NCBI RefSeq assembly: GCF_002093975.1
Contig: NZ_MSZZ01000058.1
Location: forward strand, 1 to 64,000
DNA from: Thermoactinospora rubra
Lineage (GTDB): Bacteria; Actinomycetota; Actinomycetes; Streptosporangiales; Streptosporangiaceae
DNA: 64,000 bases
Direction: 5' to 3'
Positions 8,344 through 16,269 of the stretch are shown here, piece by piece (position 1 is the first letter of the stretch; every line of letters starts with the position of its first letter). The notes under the pieces are model-generated. The model did no database searches. It was not told the origin of the DNA and saw only the letters and a program-made list of their open reading frames with translations. The position numbers were made by a program, and so were the translations under genes.

Positions 8344-9939
8344 ATGAACAGACCCCTCGCGGTCCTGGCCGCGCTGGTCACAGCCGTGGCGGGCGTGGCC
8401 GTCGCGGTGGCGGCCACCACCGCGACGGCCACCGCCGACACCGGCACCGGCTACCTGCGCACCTCCGGCAACAAGATCGTCGACAGCACGGGTGCCACGG
8501 TACGGCTGACCGGCATCAACTGGTTCGGCATGGAGACCGACAACAAGACCTTCCACGGCCTGTGGTCGAGCAACCCCTGGCGCAACCAGATCGACACCAT
8601 GGCCCGGCTCGGCTACAACACGCTGCGCGTGCCGTACTCCAACGACGCGCTCAAGCCCGGCGCCACGGCCACCGGGATCAACGACTACGTCAACCCGGAC
8701 CTGATGGGCCTGTCGCCGCTGCAGATCCTCGACAAGGTCATCGACTACGCGGGCAGCAAGGGCATGCGGGTCATCCTCGACCGGCACCGTCCGACGGCGG
8801 CCGGGCAGACGGCGCTGTGGTACAACGCCGCCACGCCCGAGAGCAAGTGGATCGACGACTGGAAGATGCTGGCCCAGCGGTACGCGGGCAACACCACCGT
8901 GATCGGCGCCGACCTGCACAACGAGCCCCACGCCGAGGGCACCAACCCCAACGCCACAGGGGCCTGCTGGGGTTGCGGCGATCCGGCGCGCGACTGGCGC
9001 CTGGCAGCCGAGCGCGCGGGCAACGCGATCCTGTCGGTGAACCCCGACTGGCTGATCCTCGTGGAGGGCGTGAGCTGCCCGAGCGGCGGGCTGTCCAACG
9101 TCTGGGACGGCGACCCCAGCAACGACGAGGACTGCGGCTGGTGGGGCGGCAACCTGTCCAAGGCGGGCCAGTATCCGGTACGGCTGAGCGTGCCGAACCG
9201 GCTGGTCTACTCGCCCCACGACTACGCCACGTCGGTGTATCACCAGAAGTGGTTCGACGACCCGTCCTACCCGGCGAACATGCCCGGCATCTGGGACAAG
9301 TATTGGGGCTACCTGTACAAGCAGAACATCGCCCCCGTCCTGCTCGGCGAGTTCGGCACCACGCTGGCGTCGGACACCGACCGGATCTGGCTCACCGAGC
9401 TGATGAAGTACCTCGGCGCCGGGGTGAACGGCATGTCGTTCACGTACTGGTCGTGGAACCCCAACTCCGGCGACACCGGCGGCATCGCCAAGGACGACTG
9501 GACCACCATCAACCAGGACAAGCAGGCGATCCTGCAGCCGTACCTCATCCCGCCGGGCGGGCCGGCGCCGACGTCCTCCCCGACGTCCTCCCCGACGTCC
9601 TCCCCGACGTCCTCCCCGACGGCCTCGCCGACACGCGACCCCGCCTCCTGCACGTTCGGCTACAAGGTCACGAACTCCTGGCAGGGCGGCTTCCAGGCCG
9701 AGCTGAGCCTCAGGAACGCCGGCACCTCGACGCTCACGAACTGGACCGCCACCTGGACGATGCCGCCGGGGGTGACGCTCGGCAACGCCTGGAACGCCAC
9801 CGTGACGCAGTCGGGCACCACGTGGACGGCCAGGGCGCCGTCCTGGTCGCCGAACCTCGCCCCGGGCCAGACCGTGACGATCGGCTTCACGGCCAACGGC
9901 CCGTCGACCGGTCAGCCGGAGAACGGGTCCTGCTCGTGA
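8344..9939 (+). CDS. secreted GH5 endoglucanase-like cellulase with C-terminal CBM2
   Basis: A 531-residue secreted enzyme expected to hydrolyse cellulose or related beta-glucans. Start ATG 8344 follows GAAAGG by six bases and opens a signal peptide (MNRPLAVLAALVTAVAG, cleaved near TATA-D). The GH5 domain (about 35-410) shows TGINWFGMET, DRHRP, the acid/base Glu in DLHNEPHAEG and the nucleophile Glu in LLGEFGTT. A Pro-Thr-Ser linker of 12-base repeats joins it to a family 2 carbohydrate-binding module (about 435-531) with CTFGYKVTNSWQGGFQ and NWTATWTMP. It follows the SARP gene but is separated by a strong hairpin, so it is transcribed separately. Confidence 0.95.
   Translation: MNRPLAVLAALVTAVAGVAVAVAATTATATADTGTGYLRTSGNKIVDSTGATVRLTGINWFGMETDNKTFHGLWSSNPWRNQIDTMARLGYNTLRVPYSNDALKPGATATGINDYVNPDLMGLSPLQILDKVIDYAGSKGMRVILDRHRPTAAGQTALWYNAATPESKWIDDWKMLAQRYAGNTTVIGADLHNEPHAEGTNPNATGACWGCGDPARDWRLAAERAGNAILSVNPDWLILVEGVSCPSGGLSNVWDGDPSNDEDCGWWGGNLSKAGQYPVRLSVPNRLVYSPHDYATSVYHQKWFDDPSYPANMPGIWDKYWGYLYKQNIAPVLLGEFGTTLASDTDRIWLTELMKYLGAGVNGMSFTYWSWNPNSGDTGGIAKDDWTTINQDKQAILQPYLIPPGGPAPTSSPTSSPTSSPTSSPTASPTRDPASCTFGYKVTNSWQGGFQAELSLRNAGTSTLTNWTATWTMPPGVTLGNAWNATVTQSGTTWTARAPSWSPNLAPGQTVTIGFTANGPSTGQPENGSCS
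9568..9627 (+). repeat. 12-base tandem repeat encoding the cellulase linker
   Basis: Four exact copies of CCGACGTCCTCC (9568-9615) and one diverged copy encode PTSS units between catalytic and binding domains. Exact copies suggest the linker length changes by slippage. Confidence 0.9.
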
Positions 9940-9983
9940 GATGAACGGTTCCTCCCCTTGAGATGGGGGAAGCATGACGTGTG

Positions 9984-10018
9984 GAGCGCGGTCCGCTCGG
10001 GGAAGGCGGGCCGCGCTC
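9984..10018. terminator. bidirectional terminator between convergent genes
   Basis: Arms GAGCGCGGTCCGC (9984-9996) and GCGGGCCGCGCTC (10006-10018) pair fully if one G-U is allowed. The hairpin lies between the cellulase stop and the end of the minus-strand gene at 10037, so it can serve both. Confidence 0.75.
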
Positions 10019-10036
10019 TGCTGTCTCGGGGCTCTT

Positions 10037-10216
10037 TCAGATCCCCAGCTCCGCCTGCCGTACCGTGAGGAAGCCCGCGGACAGGCCGGACAGCAGGGGG
10101 AGGCCCAGGCGGCGCGCCCGCCGTACCCAGTGCTCGTCGACCACCCGCGTCGTGCCCAGCGGGGCCTCGAACGGCTTGCGCCCTTCCGGACCGTAGACCC
10201 ACACGTCGTAGGACAT
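10037..10216 (-). CDS. small hypothetical protein coupled to a nucleotidyltransferase
   Basis: A 59-residue protein starting MSYDVWVYGPEGRKPFE and ending VRQAELGI. Its ATG shares one base with the stop of the upstream nucleotidyltransferase gene (TGATG), so it is translationally coupled as the last gene of that operon. Longer in-frame readings on this strand overlap the nucleotidyltransferase gene and are not credible. No family is recognised. Confidence 0.6.
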   Translation of the reverse strand: MSYDVWVYGPEGRKPFEAPLGTTRVVDEHWVRRARRLGLPLLSGLSAGFLTVRQAELGI

Positions 10217-11022
10217 CACAGGCGCTCCGCGTCGGCGACGACCTCCAGGACGAACTCGGCGCAGTCGCGGATCGCGACCCGCCGGGCGGGCTCGCCGCGC
10301 CAGTAGGCGAGCGCCTGGCGGACGAGCGGGTGCCAGCGGCGGTCGAAGACGTCCAGCGCGTACTCGCCCGCCGCCTCCTTGGAGGCGATCTCGCCCGTGG
10401 CGATCGTGTGGTGCAGGCGCGGGGCGCCGAGCATGCCCCAGGCGCCGGCGTGGCGCGCCTTGAGCCCCGGGCCGCGCAGGCGGGCCTCGGCCCAGGAGCG
10501 CCAGTAGCGGCGCAGGTTGTCGAGGTTCCATTCGCGCAGCCGCCCGGGTTCGGGGTCGAGACCGAGCCGGTCCGGCGCCGGGCCGCGTACGGCGATGCCG
10601 CGCTCCTGGAGGACCTTCCAGGTCACGGGGTTCACGTCGAAGCCGACGCCGACACGGACGCTCTCGCCGACGTGCGAGGCGACGGGACGGATGCGCGTGA
10701 CGGGCGTGCGCAGGTCGGACTCGGCGACGAAGACGCCGTTGACCGTGCCCGGAAGGGTCAGCCGCAGGCGCGCGAGGGCCCACAGGGCGGAGGGCGCGTT
10801 GGCGGCCAGGTGGAGCAGGCGCAGGCGGCGCAGGTCGAGGTCGCCGTCGACGACGGCCACGAAGTCGATGTCGCTGCGGTCGGGCCGGTAGGCGCCCAGC
10901 GCCGTGGAGCCGACGAGGTAGAAGCCGCGGATACGGCCGGGGAGCACGCGGTCGGCGACGGCCAGGTAGCGGGCGGCGGCTCTGGCGGCGCGGGGATGGG
11001 GTGTCAGGGCTTGGTGAACCAT
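10216..11022 (-). CDS. nucleotidyltransferase-domain protein (aminoglycoside adenylyltransferase-like fold)
   Basis: A 268-residue protein with the pol-beta nucleotidyltransferase signature YLVGSTALGAYRPDRSDIDFVAVV near residues 30-55. It has the GS motif and two metal-binding Asp residues in SDIDF. The C-terminal helical half resembles DUF4111/aadA-like domains (NLDNLRRYWRSWAE). It may transfer a nucleotide to a small molecule or protein; substrate unknown, and resistance should not be assumed. Start ATG 11022 (MVHQALTPHPRAARAAARYL) overlaps the end of the preceding membrane-protein gene by 19 bases. Confidence 0.82.
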   Translation of the reverse strand: MVHQALTPHPRAARAAARYLAVADRVLPGRIRGFYLVGSTALGAYRPDRSDIDFVAVVDGDLDLRRLRLLHLAANAPSALWALARLRLTLPGTVNGVFVAESDLRTPVTRIRPVASHVGESVRVGVGFDVNPVTWKVLQERGIAVRGPAPDRLGLDPEPGRLREWNLDNLRRYWRSWAEARLRGPGLKARHAGAWGMLGAPRLHHTIATGEIASKEAAGEYALDVFDRRWHPLVRQALAYWRGEPARRVAIRDCAEFVLEVVADAERL

Positions 11023-11420
11023 GCGCGGGCGGAGGGGAGGAGGAGCAGGACGATCACGGCGAGGGGCAGGACGAAGATCGGCGTGAAATCTCGGTCGATC
11101 ATGGAGGCGCCGAGCGGGATCAGCACGTTCACGCCTTCGAGGGCGAACGCGGCGGTGCGCAGCAACCTCCGGCGGGAGGCCCACTTTCCGGCCAGCCAGC
11201 CGGAGGCCACCGCCGGGGCCGACATGAGCAGGATCCCGAGGAGGGGCAGGACGGCGCCGGGCCCGAGGGAGGCTATCGCGAAGCCGACTACGAGGACGCT
11301 TCCGACCAGGGCGAACGCCGCTTCGAGGAAGACCAGGAGCTGGGCCGTCCGGACCACGCGCGGCATCCGCGCCGTGGCGACGCCGGTCTCGGGGCCGGCG
11401 GGCTCGGGATCACTTGTCAC
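11004..11420 (-). CDS. small membrane protein of unknown function
   Basis: A 138-residue protein with about four hydrophobic segments (QLLVFLEAAFALVGSVLVV, LPLLGILLMSAPAVASGWLA, a weaker one, and TPIFVLPLAVIVLLLL). I place the start at GTG 11420 because a TAGACT -10 lies seven bases upstream and the longer reading would cross the divergent MmcQ-type gene at 11494. It is the first gene of a three-gene minus-strand operon with the nucleotidyltransferase and the 59-residue protein. Confidence 0.7.
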   Translation of the reverse strand: MTSDPEPAGPETGVATARMPRVVRTAQLLVFLEAAFALVGSVLVVGFAIASLGPGAVLPLLGILLMSAPAVASGWLAGKWASRRRLLRTAAFALEGVNVLIPLGASMIDRDFTPIFVLPLAVIVLLLLPSARAWFTKP

Positions 11421-11427
11421 GGGTCGA

Positions 11428-11433
11428 AGTCTA
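11428..11433 (-). promoter_or_regulatory. -10 element of the membrane-protein operon (leaderless)
   Basis: TAGACT on the minus strand fits TANNNT and lies seven bases before the GTG at 11420. No Shine-Dalgarno sequence is present. I do not see a clear -35. Confidence 0.45.
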
Positions 11434-11493
11434 GGTGTGCGGGGTTGTCCGGGGTCTGTGGATTGTCGGTGGGCTCTGCTTGGATCGGGGGTC

Positions 11494-11850
11494 ATGGTGA
11501 CCGTGGATGAGTTCCTGGAGATCGTGGAGGGCTTGCCCGAGGTCCGGCTCAGTGACGGGGGCGAGTGGACGTCGCTGAAGGTCCGCGGCAAGGGCTTCGG
11601 CTACCTGTGGGAGCGCACGCGCACCGTGGGGCTGAAGGCGACCGTGGCCGAGCAGAAGGCGCTGGTGGCCGAGCGGCCCGACGTGTTCGAGGAGCAGTTC
11701 ACCGCCGGGCGGTTCGGCTGGGTGGTCGTCCACCTCGACCGGATCGACCGCGACGAGCTGGAGGAGCTCGTCGACGAGGCGTGGTGCCTGACCGCGCCCA
11801 GGCAGCTCGTGGCCGCGCACGAGGCGGCGAGGCCGCTCGGGAAAATGTGA
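11494..11850 (+). CDS. MmcQ/YjbR-family protein
   Basis: A 118-residue protein of the MmcQ/YjbR (CyaY-like fold) family. The order is typical: VDEFLEIVEGLPEVRLS, then the strand WTSLKVRGKGFGYLWE, LKATVAEQKALVAERPDVF, FTAGRFGWVVVHLDRID and a C-terminal helix ELVDEAWCLTAPRQL. Members are small single-domain proteins, possibly DNA- or ligand-binding, with no assigned reaction. Start ATG 11494; the longer in-frame reading upstream lies antisense to the neighbouring operon. Confidence 0.85.
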   Translation: MVTVDEFLEIVEGLPEVRLSDGGEWTSLKVRGKGFGYLWERTRTVGLKATVAEQKALVAERPDVFEEQFTAGRFGWVVVHLDRIDRDELEELVDEAWCLTAPRQLVAAHEAARPLGKM

Positions 11851-11887
11851 TGCTCGCCGGAGTCGTCCCTGTCTAGGGCCGACCCTC

Positions 11888-12100
11888 GTGGCGAACGACT
11901 ACTCCCTGGTGTTCCTGCGGTTCGGGATCGAGCCGCAGGAGTCGATCTATCCCTTCAAGGCGGTCAACCTCGTGTACGGCGAGGCGGGGCCCGTGCTCGT
12001 CGACCCGGACAACGGCGACCGGGACAACCCGCGGCAGGCGGCCTTCCTGGCGGATCTGCTCACGGTGGACCTCGGGCGGTACTCGCTGGAGGGGACATAG
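11888..12100 (+). CDS. hypothetical 70-residue protein
   Basis: A short acidic ORF from GTG 11888 with protein-like composition (YSLVFLRFGIEPQESIYPF, LVDPDNGDRDNPRQAAFLAD). It ends about 40 bases before the GNAT gene and may be cotranscribed with it. No family is recognised and there is no strong ribosome binding site. Confidence 0.5.
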   Translation: MANDYSLVFLRFGIEPQESIYPFKAVNLVYGEAGPVLVDPDNGDRDNPRQAAFLADLLTVDLGRYSLEGT

Positions 12101-12137
12101 GAGGATAGATCTAGAGATAACCGCCAGAAAGGGAGCC

Positions 12138-12629
12138 ATGCGGATCGAGCTTCGTGAGTGGCGAGAAGAGGACGCTCCTGTCGTCCTTCGGGCTTTCCAG
12201 GCGCCCGACATGGCGCGGCAGTCCGCACTGCCGGTGTTGTCCCTCCAGGACGCCGTGGGGTGGATCGCCGGATGGGCGAAGAAGGAGCACGCCTTCGCCG
12301 TCACGCTGGACGGCCGGGTCGTGGGGAACGTGGCCGTCACCAACATAGATCGGCACGCGAACGGGTGGGTGTCGTACTGGACGGTTCCGGAGGCGCGTGG
12401 CAGGGGAGTCGCGTCGGCGGCGGTCCGGCTGCTGGCGGAGTGGGCTTTCGAGGAACGGGGGCTCTTCCGGTTGGAGCTCGGGCATCGGACGAACAACCCG
12501 GCGTCGTGCCGCGTGGCGCTCCGCGCGGGGTTCCGGGCGGAGGGGATCGAGCGGGCGAAGCTGCTGTACGACGGGGTGCGTTACGACGTTGAGCGGCATG
12601 CGCGGCTGGCGACCGACGAGGCGGGCTAG
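12138..12629 (+). CDS. GNAT-family N-acetyltransferase (RimJ/RimL-like)
   Basis: A 163-residue GNAT protein. Residues 1-60 contain the N-terminal strand IELREWREEDAPVVLRAF. The acetyl-CoA loop is PEARGRGVASAAVRLLAEWAF (R-G-x-G-V-A), followed by RLELGHRTNNPASCRVALRAGFRAEG, typical of RimJ/RimL-type enzymes that acetylate protein N-termini or small amines. AGAAAGGGAGCC upstream of ATG 12138 is a plausible ribosome binding site. The substrate is not evident. Confidence 0.9.
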   Translation: MRIELREWREEDAPVVLRAFQAPDMARQSALPVLSLQDAVGWIAGWAKKEHAFAVTLDGRVVGNVAVTNIDRHANGWVSYWTVPEARGRGVASAAVRLLAEWAFEERGLFRLELGHRTNNPASCRVALRAGFRAEGIERAKLLYDGVRYDVERHARLATDEAG

Positions 12630-12674
12630 TTCCGCGCTTCGCGGGCCTGGACCGTTCCAGAAGTGCCGGAACGG

Positions 12675-12711
12675 TAGACAAATATTGTCTGGTTGTCAGA
12701 CAATCGTGGGT
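12675..12711 (+). promoter_or_regulatory. promoter overlapped by two GntR-type palindromes
   Basis: TAGACA (12675-12680) and GACAAT (12699-12704) form a -35/-10 pair with an 18-base spacer, seven bases before the ATG at 12712. Two inverted repeats cover it: AGACAAATATTGTCT (12676-12690) and TTGTCAGACAA (12693-12703). The second fits the FadR-subfamily GntR consensus TNGTNNNACNA. A regulator bound here would block RNA polymerase; the GntR gene two positions downstream is the obvious candidate. Confidence 0.8.
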
Positions 12712-13596
12712 ATGCGCAACGGACCTCTCGCCGTCGTCGCCGCGGCCGTCCTCTGGGGCACCGGCGGCACCGCGGGACTGCTGATCACCGCCGACCCCGT
12801 CTCGGTCGCCGCGGCGCGCCTGGTCATCGGCGGCGTCGCCCTGCTCGCCCTCGCCAGGGGCGTGACGAGGCTGATCCGCCCCGACCTTCTCCTCGCCGCC
12901 GTCGCCGTGGCCGCCTACCAGCTGTGCTTCTTCGCGGCGATCAGCCGTACCGGGGTCGCGATCGGGACGGTGGTGGCGATCGGCAGCGGTCCGGTCTTCA
13001 CCGGCCTGCTCGGCTGGATCCTCCACGGCCAGGCACCCAGCAGGCGGTGGGCGCTGGCCACGACGAGCGCCATCGCCGGATGCGCCGCACTGATCGTCGG
13101 CGGCGGCGCCGAGGCCGGCCGGCAGGCCGTCTCCGGCATCCTGTTCGCCCTCCTCGGCGGCCTGCTGTACGCCTTCTACGCCGTCACCGCCGCCCGCCGC
13201 ATCAGCGCCGGAGCCGAGTCGACGGCCGTCATGGGCCTGCTGTTCGGCGGCGCCGCGGTGGTCATGCTGCCCGTCCTGCTGTGGACCGGCCCCGGCTGGC
13301 TCGCCGAACCGCGCGGCCTGGTCGGCGCCCTCTACCTCGGCCTGGGAACCACCGCCCTCGCCTACTTCCTGTACGGCAAGGGCCTGCGCCGCACGCCGGT
13401 CGCCACGGCCGCCACCCTGGCGCTGGCCGAGCCCGCGGTCGCCGCTCTGCTCGGCCTCGTCGTGCTGCGGGAGACCCTGACTCCCCTGTCGGTCGGCGGT
13501 CTGGTGCTCCTGGGCGCTAGCCTCGTGGCGGTAGCCGTACCAGAAAGGGAGCCCAGGCGTGCTGAAGCCGGTGTCGGCGGTGAACGCGCTGGCTGA
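12712..13596 (+). CDS. EamA/DMT-family exporter
   Basis: A 294-residue membrane protein with ten hydrophobic segments in two EamA repeats. Repeat 1 starts LAVVAAAVLWGTGGTAGLLI and repeat 2 starts AVSGILFALLGGLLYAFYAVTAAR. The helix pattern LALAEPAVAALLGLVVLRETLT is characteristic of drug/metabolite transporters. Export of a small metabolite or toxic compound is inferred. It overlaps the GntR gene by 38 bases, forming a likely autoregulated regulator-exporter pair. Confidence 0.9.
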   Translation: MRNGPLAVVAAAVLWGTGGTAGLLITADPVSVAAARLVIGGVALLALARGVTRLIRPDLLLAAVAVAAYQLCFFAAISRTGVAIGTVVAIGSGPVFTGLLGWILHGQAPSRRWALATTSAIAGCAALIVGGGAEAGRQAVSGILFALLGGLLYAFYAVTAARRISAGAESTAVMGLLFGGAAVVMLPVLLWTGPGWLAEPRGLVGALYLGLGTTALAYFLYGKGLRRTPVATAATLALAEPAVAALLGLVVLRETLTPLSVGGLVLLGASLVAVAVPEREPRRAEAGVGGERAG

Positions 13597-14155
13597 CGCG
13601 CTGCGCCAGCGGGTGCTGTCGGGAGAGGTGGAGCCGGGCACGCCGCTGCCCGAGCAGGAGATCGCGGCGGCGTACGGCGTGGCCCGCCCGACCGTGCGCG
13701 AGGCGCTCGCCATGCTGGTCCACGAGGGCCTGCTGCGCAGGGAGCGCAACCGCAGCGCCTACGTCCCGGAGATCACCCAGGCCGACCTGGACGACCTGAT
13801 GTACGTCCGCCGGCCCCTGGAGGTGCTCATGGCCAGGGCACTGGCCGGGCGCAGGGTGCCGGAGGCCGAGGCCGCGCTCGCCAGCATGGCGGGCAAGGCC
13901 GCCGACGCCCCCTGGTCGGAGATCGTGGCCGAGCACATGGCGCTGCACCAGGCGTTGATCGTCGCGGTGGGCAGTCCCCGGCTCGAACGCCTCTACGGCA
14001 CGCTGGCCGCCGAGACCAGGCTGGGGCTGGTGCGGCTGCGCACGGTCTATGAGGACAGAGAGCGCCTGGTGGCCGAGCACCGCGAGCTCCTGGACGCCAT
14101 CGAGGCCGGAAACGGCGAGGCCGCGGTGGTCGCGCACCTCAAGTGGCCGGTCTAG
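13559..14155 (+). CDS. GntR-family regulator, FadR/FCD subfamily
   Basis: A 198-residue repressor. The winged helix (residues about 5-70) shows ADALRQRVLSGEVEPGTPLPEQEIAAAYGVARPTVREALAML, the classic GntR signature. The C-terminal helical domain (about 75-195) has FCD metal/effector features, including AEHMALHQALI and AEHRELLDAIEAGNG. It ends shortly after the last usual helix (HLKWPV), slightly shorter than many members. Start GTG 13559 lies inside the exporter gene. It probably represses the pair through the palindromes at 12676-12703. Confidence 0.92.
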   Translation: MLKPVSAVNALADALRQRVLSGEVEPGTPLPEQEIAAAYGVARPTVREALAMLVHEGLLRRERNRSAYVPEITQADLDDLMYVRRPLEVLMARALAGRRVPEAEAALASMAGKAADAPWSEIVAEHMALHQALIVAVGSPRLERLYGTLAAETRLGLVRLRTVYEDRERLVAEHRELLDAIEAGNGEAAVVAHLKWPV

Positions 14156-14158
14156 CTC

Positions 14159-14188
14159 TTGCGGGATGTGGACGATTGTCGCGAGAAT
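14159..14188 (+). promoter_or_regulatory. probable leaderless promoter
   Basis: TTGCGG (14159-14164) and GAGAAT (14183-14188) are separated by 18 bases, and the -10 lies seven bases before ATG 14196. No Shine-Dalgarno sequence is present. Confidence 0.5.
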
Positions 14189-14195
14189 CGCGCCC

Positions 14196-14546
14196 ATGCA
14201 CGGCAATGCGATGCCGGACTCCTACGTGTACGTCACGGAAGAGGGTGTGACGCGACACTACGCCGACGGCAGTGTCGAGGCTCTCGCATGGGAGGACGTC
14301 GTCGAGGTGCGCGTGCAGGCGCAGCCCGATGTCGATGTGTTCTACATCCTGCTCGACCGCGACGGCGAGGGCTGCGTGGTGCCACGGAGCGCCACGGACG
14401 CAACTTTTCTGGCGCGGCTGCGGTATTTGCCGGATTTTGACCTGGACCGGCTCCAGGTGGCCGCGGAAACCGCGCGCGACGGGGCCGTGGTGGTGTGGCG
14501 GAGCCCCGACCCGCCGTCGGCGCTGCCCGACCTCGAGTACGACTGA
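14196..14546 (+). CDS. hypothetical 116-residue protein
   Basis: A small soluble acidic protein beginning MHGNAMPDSYVYVTEEGVTRHYADGS. Repeated strands (AWEDVVEVRVQAQ, VFYILLDRDGEGCVVPRS) suggest a PH-like or beta-sandwich domain, followed by one helix (ATFLARLRYL). The start at 14196 is supported by the leaderless promoter; an in-frame ATG at 14211 is possible. The function is unknown. Confidence 0.65.
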   Translation: MHGNAMPDSYVYVTEEGVTRHYADGSVEALAWEDVVEVRVQAQPDVDVFYILLDRDGEGCVVPRSATDATFLARLRYLPDFDLDRLQVAAETARDGAVVVWRSPDPPSALPDLEYD

Positions 14547-14755
14547 CGGGCGGATTTCGCCTGCCGTCTCGCCCCGGCGAAGCTTTTCGCCATGCCTCTT
14601 TGGATCCATTTGTCAAGACGTCCGGTATGGCGAATCTAGTCCGTTTCAGGACACCTGTCGGTTGTTCCCAGAAGAAAACCTGATCTTTAGGATTTCTGAG
14701 GGGGTGGGCCGGCCCCAATTGATGTGAGGAGCGCGTCAACCAATGGGGTGAGATG

Positions 14756-14771
14756 CACGTCTTGTGACGTG
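14756..14771. promoter_or_regulatory. inverted repeat upstream of the polysaccharide locus
   Basis: CACGTC and GACGTG flank TTGT, 32 bases before the first gene of the polysaccharide locus. The position fits an operator near the promoter or in the leader. The region before it (14547-14755) also holds an AT-richer tract and a GGGCCGGCCC palindrome. Confidence 0.45.
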
Positions 14772-14803
14772 TGATGCTCTGAGGCTCAGATGGTGGGGTG
14801 GGC

Positions 14804-16267
14804 ATGAGGCTGACGGTCGAGGAGGGTAACGGCGCCCTACTCGCTCGCGACTTGTCACAACGTTCGACAATTTGGACAAGGTCTTACGTCAGAACGTTGG
14901 TTTTCGGGGACGTCGTGTGCGCGCTGGTCGCATGCAATGTCGTGCTGGGCGTCCGGCAGTGGTACGGCGTCTTCATCCCGATAGCGGAAATGGCGTTCGG
15001 GGGAATGCTGGCCGTGGTGTGGCCGGTGGCCATGGCGATGGCGGGCGCCTACCGCGAGCGGATCCACGGCGAGGGAAGCGAGGAGTTCAAGGCCCTCTTC
15101 GAGGGCGGCGGCGGGCTGATGGCCGTGGTGGCCATCGGCGCCTACGCGACGCAGACCAGCGTGGCGCGCAGCTTCGTGCTCGCCATGATCCCGCTGGCGC
15201 TGCTGCTCACCATGTCCTTCCGGTACGGCATGCGCAAGCGGCTGCACCGGCGCAGGCAGGCGGGACAGTACTTACGCCGCGTCGTCGCCGTCGGCCATCG
15301 GGCCGCGGTCCTCGACCTGATGATCCAGTTCCGGCGGCAGCCGTACCACGGCATGAGAGTGGTGGCCGTCTGCCTTCCGTCCGGCTGGGACTCGCGGACC
15401 GGCGCCGACGTCGACGGGGTGCCGGTGCTGGGCGACTTCACCAAGGTGGCCCAGGTCGTGGACGAGGTGTCGGCGGACGCGGTGGCGGTGCTGGCCTGTC
15501 CCGAGTTCGACGGCGACCAGCTGCGCCGCCTGGCGTGGAACCTGGAGGCCACCGACACCGACCTGTTCGTCGCGCCCGCCCTCATGGACGTGGCCGGGCC
15601 GCGCACCTCGATCCGGCCGGTGGCGGGGATGCCGCTGCTGCACGTGGAGCACCCCGAGTTCGGCGGCTACCGGAGGGTCATCAAGAACGTCTTCGACCGC
15701 TGCGTCGCCGGCCTGGCGCTGCTCCTGCTGCTGGTCCCGATGGTCGCCATCGCCCTGTGCATCCGCGCCACGAGCGCGGGACCGGCGCTGTTCCGCCAGG
15801 TCAGGGTCGGCAGGGACGGCCGCGAGTTCCGGCTCTTCAAGTTCAGGACGATGGTGCGCAACGCCGAGGAGCTCAAGGGGCGGCTCACCGAGATCAACGA
15901 GTTCGACGGCGTGCTGTTCAAGATTAGGAACGATCCAAGAGTCACCAGGGTAGGGGCCTTCCTGCGCCGCCACTCGCTGGATGAGCTGCCGCAGCTGCTC
16001 AACGTCCTGCGCGGGGAGATGTCGCTGGTCGGCCCGCGCCCACCGCTGCCCGAGGAGGTGGCCCAGTACGGCACCGACGTGCGCCGGCGGCTCGTGGTCA
16101 AGCCGGGGATGACGGGCCTGTGGCAGGTCAGCGGCCGCTCCGACCTGTCCTGGGAGGAGTCGGTGAGGCTTGACCTGAGATACGTGGAGAACTGGAGCCT
16201 TATCCTGGATCTCCAGATTCTCTGGAAAACCTGGTCGGCCGTGACGAGCGGAGAAGGGGCCTACTAA
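14804..16267 (+). CDS. initiating sugar-1-phosphate transferase (polyprenyl glycosylphosphotransferase, WbaP/CpsE type)
   Basis: A 487-residue membrane enzyme that transfers the first sugar-1-phosphate to undecaprenyl phosphate. The N-terminal half has about four hydrophobic helices (VFGDVVCALVACNVV, IAEMAFGGMLAVVWPVAMAMAG) and a nucleotide-binding-like domain (about 140-260). The C-terminal catalytic domain (284-487) begins with the membrane helix KNVFDRCVAGLALLLLLVPM. It then shows QVRVGRDGREFRLFKFRTM, RHSLDELPQLLNVLRGEMSLVGPRP, PGMTGLWQVSGRSDLSWEE and DLRYVENWSL. It is the first gene of the locus and carries a TTA codon at 15272. Confidence 0.95.
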   Translation: MRLTVEEGNGALLARDLSQRSTIWTRSYVRTLVFGDVVCALVACNVVLGVRQWYGVFIPIAEMAFGGMLAVVWPVAMAMAGAYRERIHGEGSEEFKALFEGGGGLMAVVAIGAYATQTSVARSFVLAMIPLALLLTMSFRYGMRKRLHRRRQAGQYLRRVVAVGHRAAVLDLMIQFRRQPYHGMRVVAVCLPSGWDSRTGADVDGVPVLGDFTKVAQVVDEVSADAVAVLACPEFDGDQLRRLAWNLEATDTDLFVAPALMDVAGPRTSIRPVAGMPLLHVEHPEFGGYRRVIKNVFDRCVAGLALLLLLVPMVAIALCIRATSAGPALFRQVRVGRDGREFRLFKFRTMVRNAEELKGRLTEINEFDGVLFKIRNDPRVTRVGAFLRRHSLDELPQLLNVLRGEMSLVGPRPPLPEEVAQYGTDVRRRLVVKPGMTGLWQVSGRSDLSWEESVRLDLRYVENWSLILDLQILWKTWSAVTSGEGAY

Positions 16268-16269
16268 GC

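Noticed and set aside
9568..9627. Tandem 12-mers as a regulatory iteron
   Set aside because: They lie inside the cellulase gene and encode the Pro-Thr-Ser linker.
10216..11022. Nucleotidyltransferase as an aminoglycoside resistance gene
   Set aside because: Only the fold signature is visible; substrate residues cannot be judged, so resistance is not claimed.
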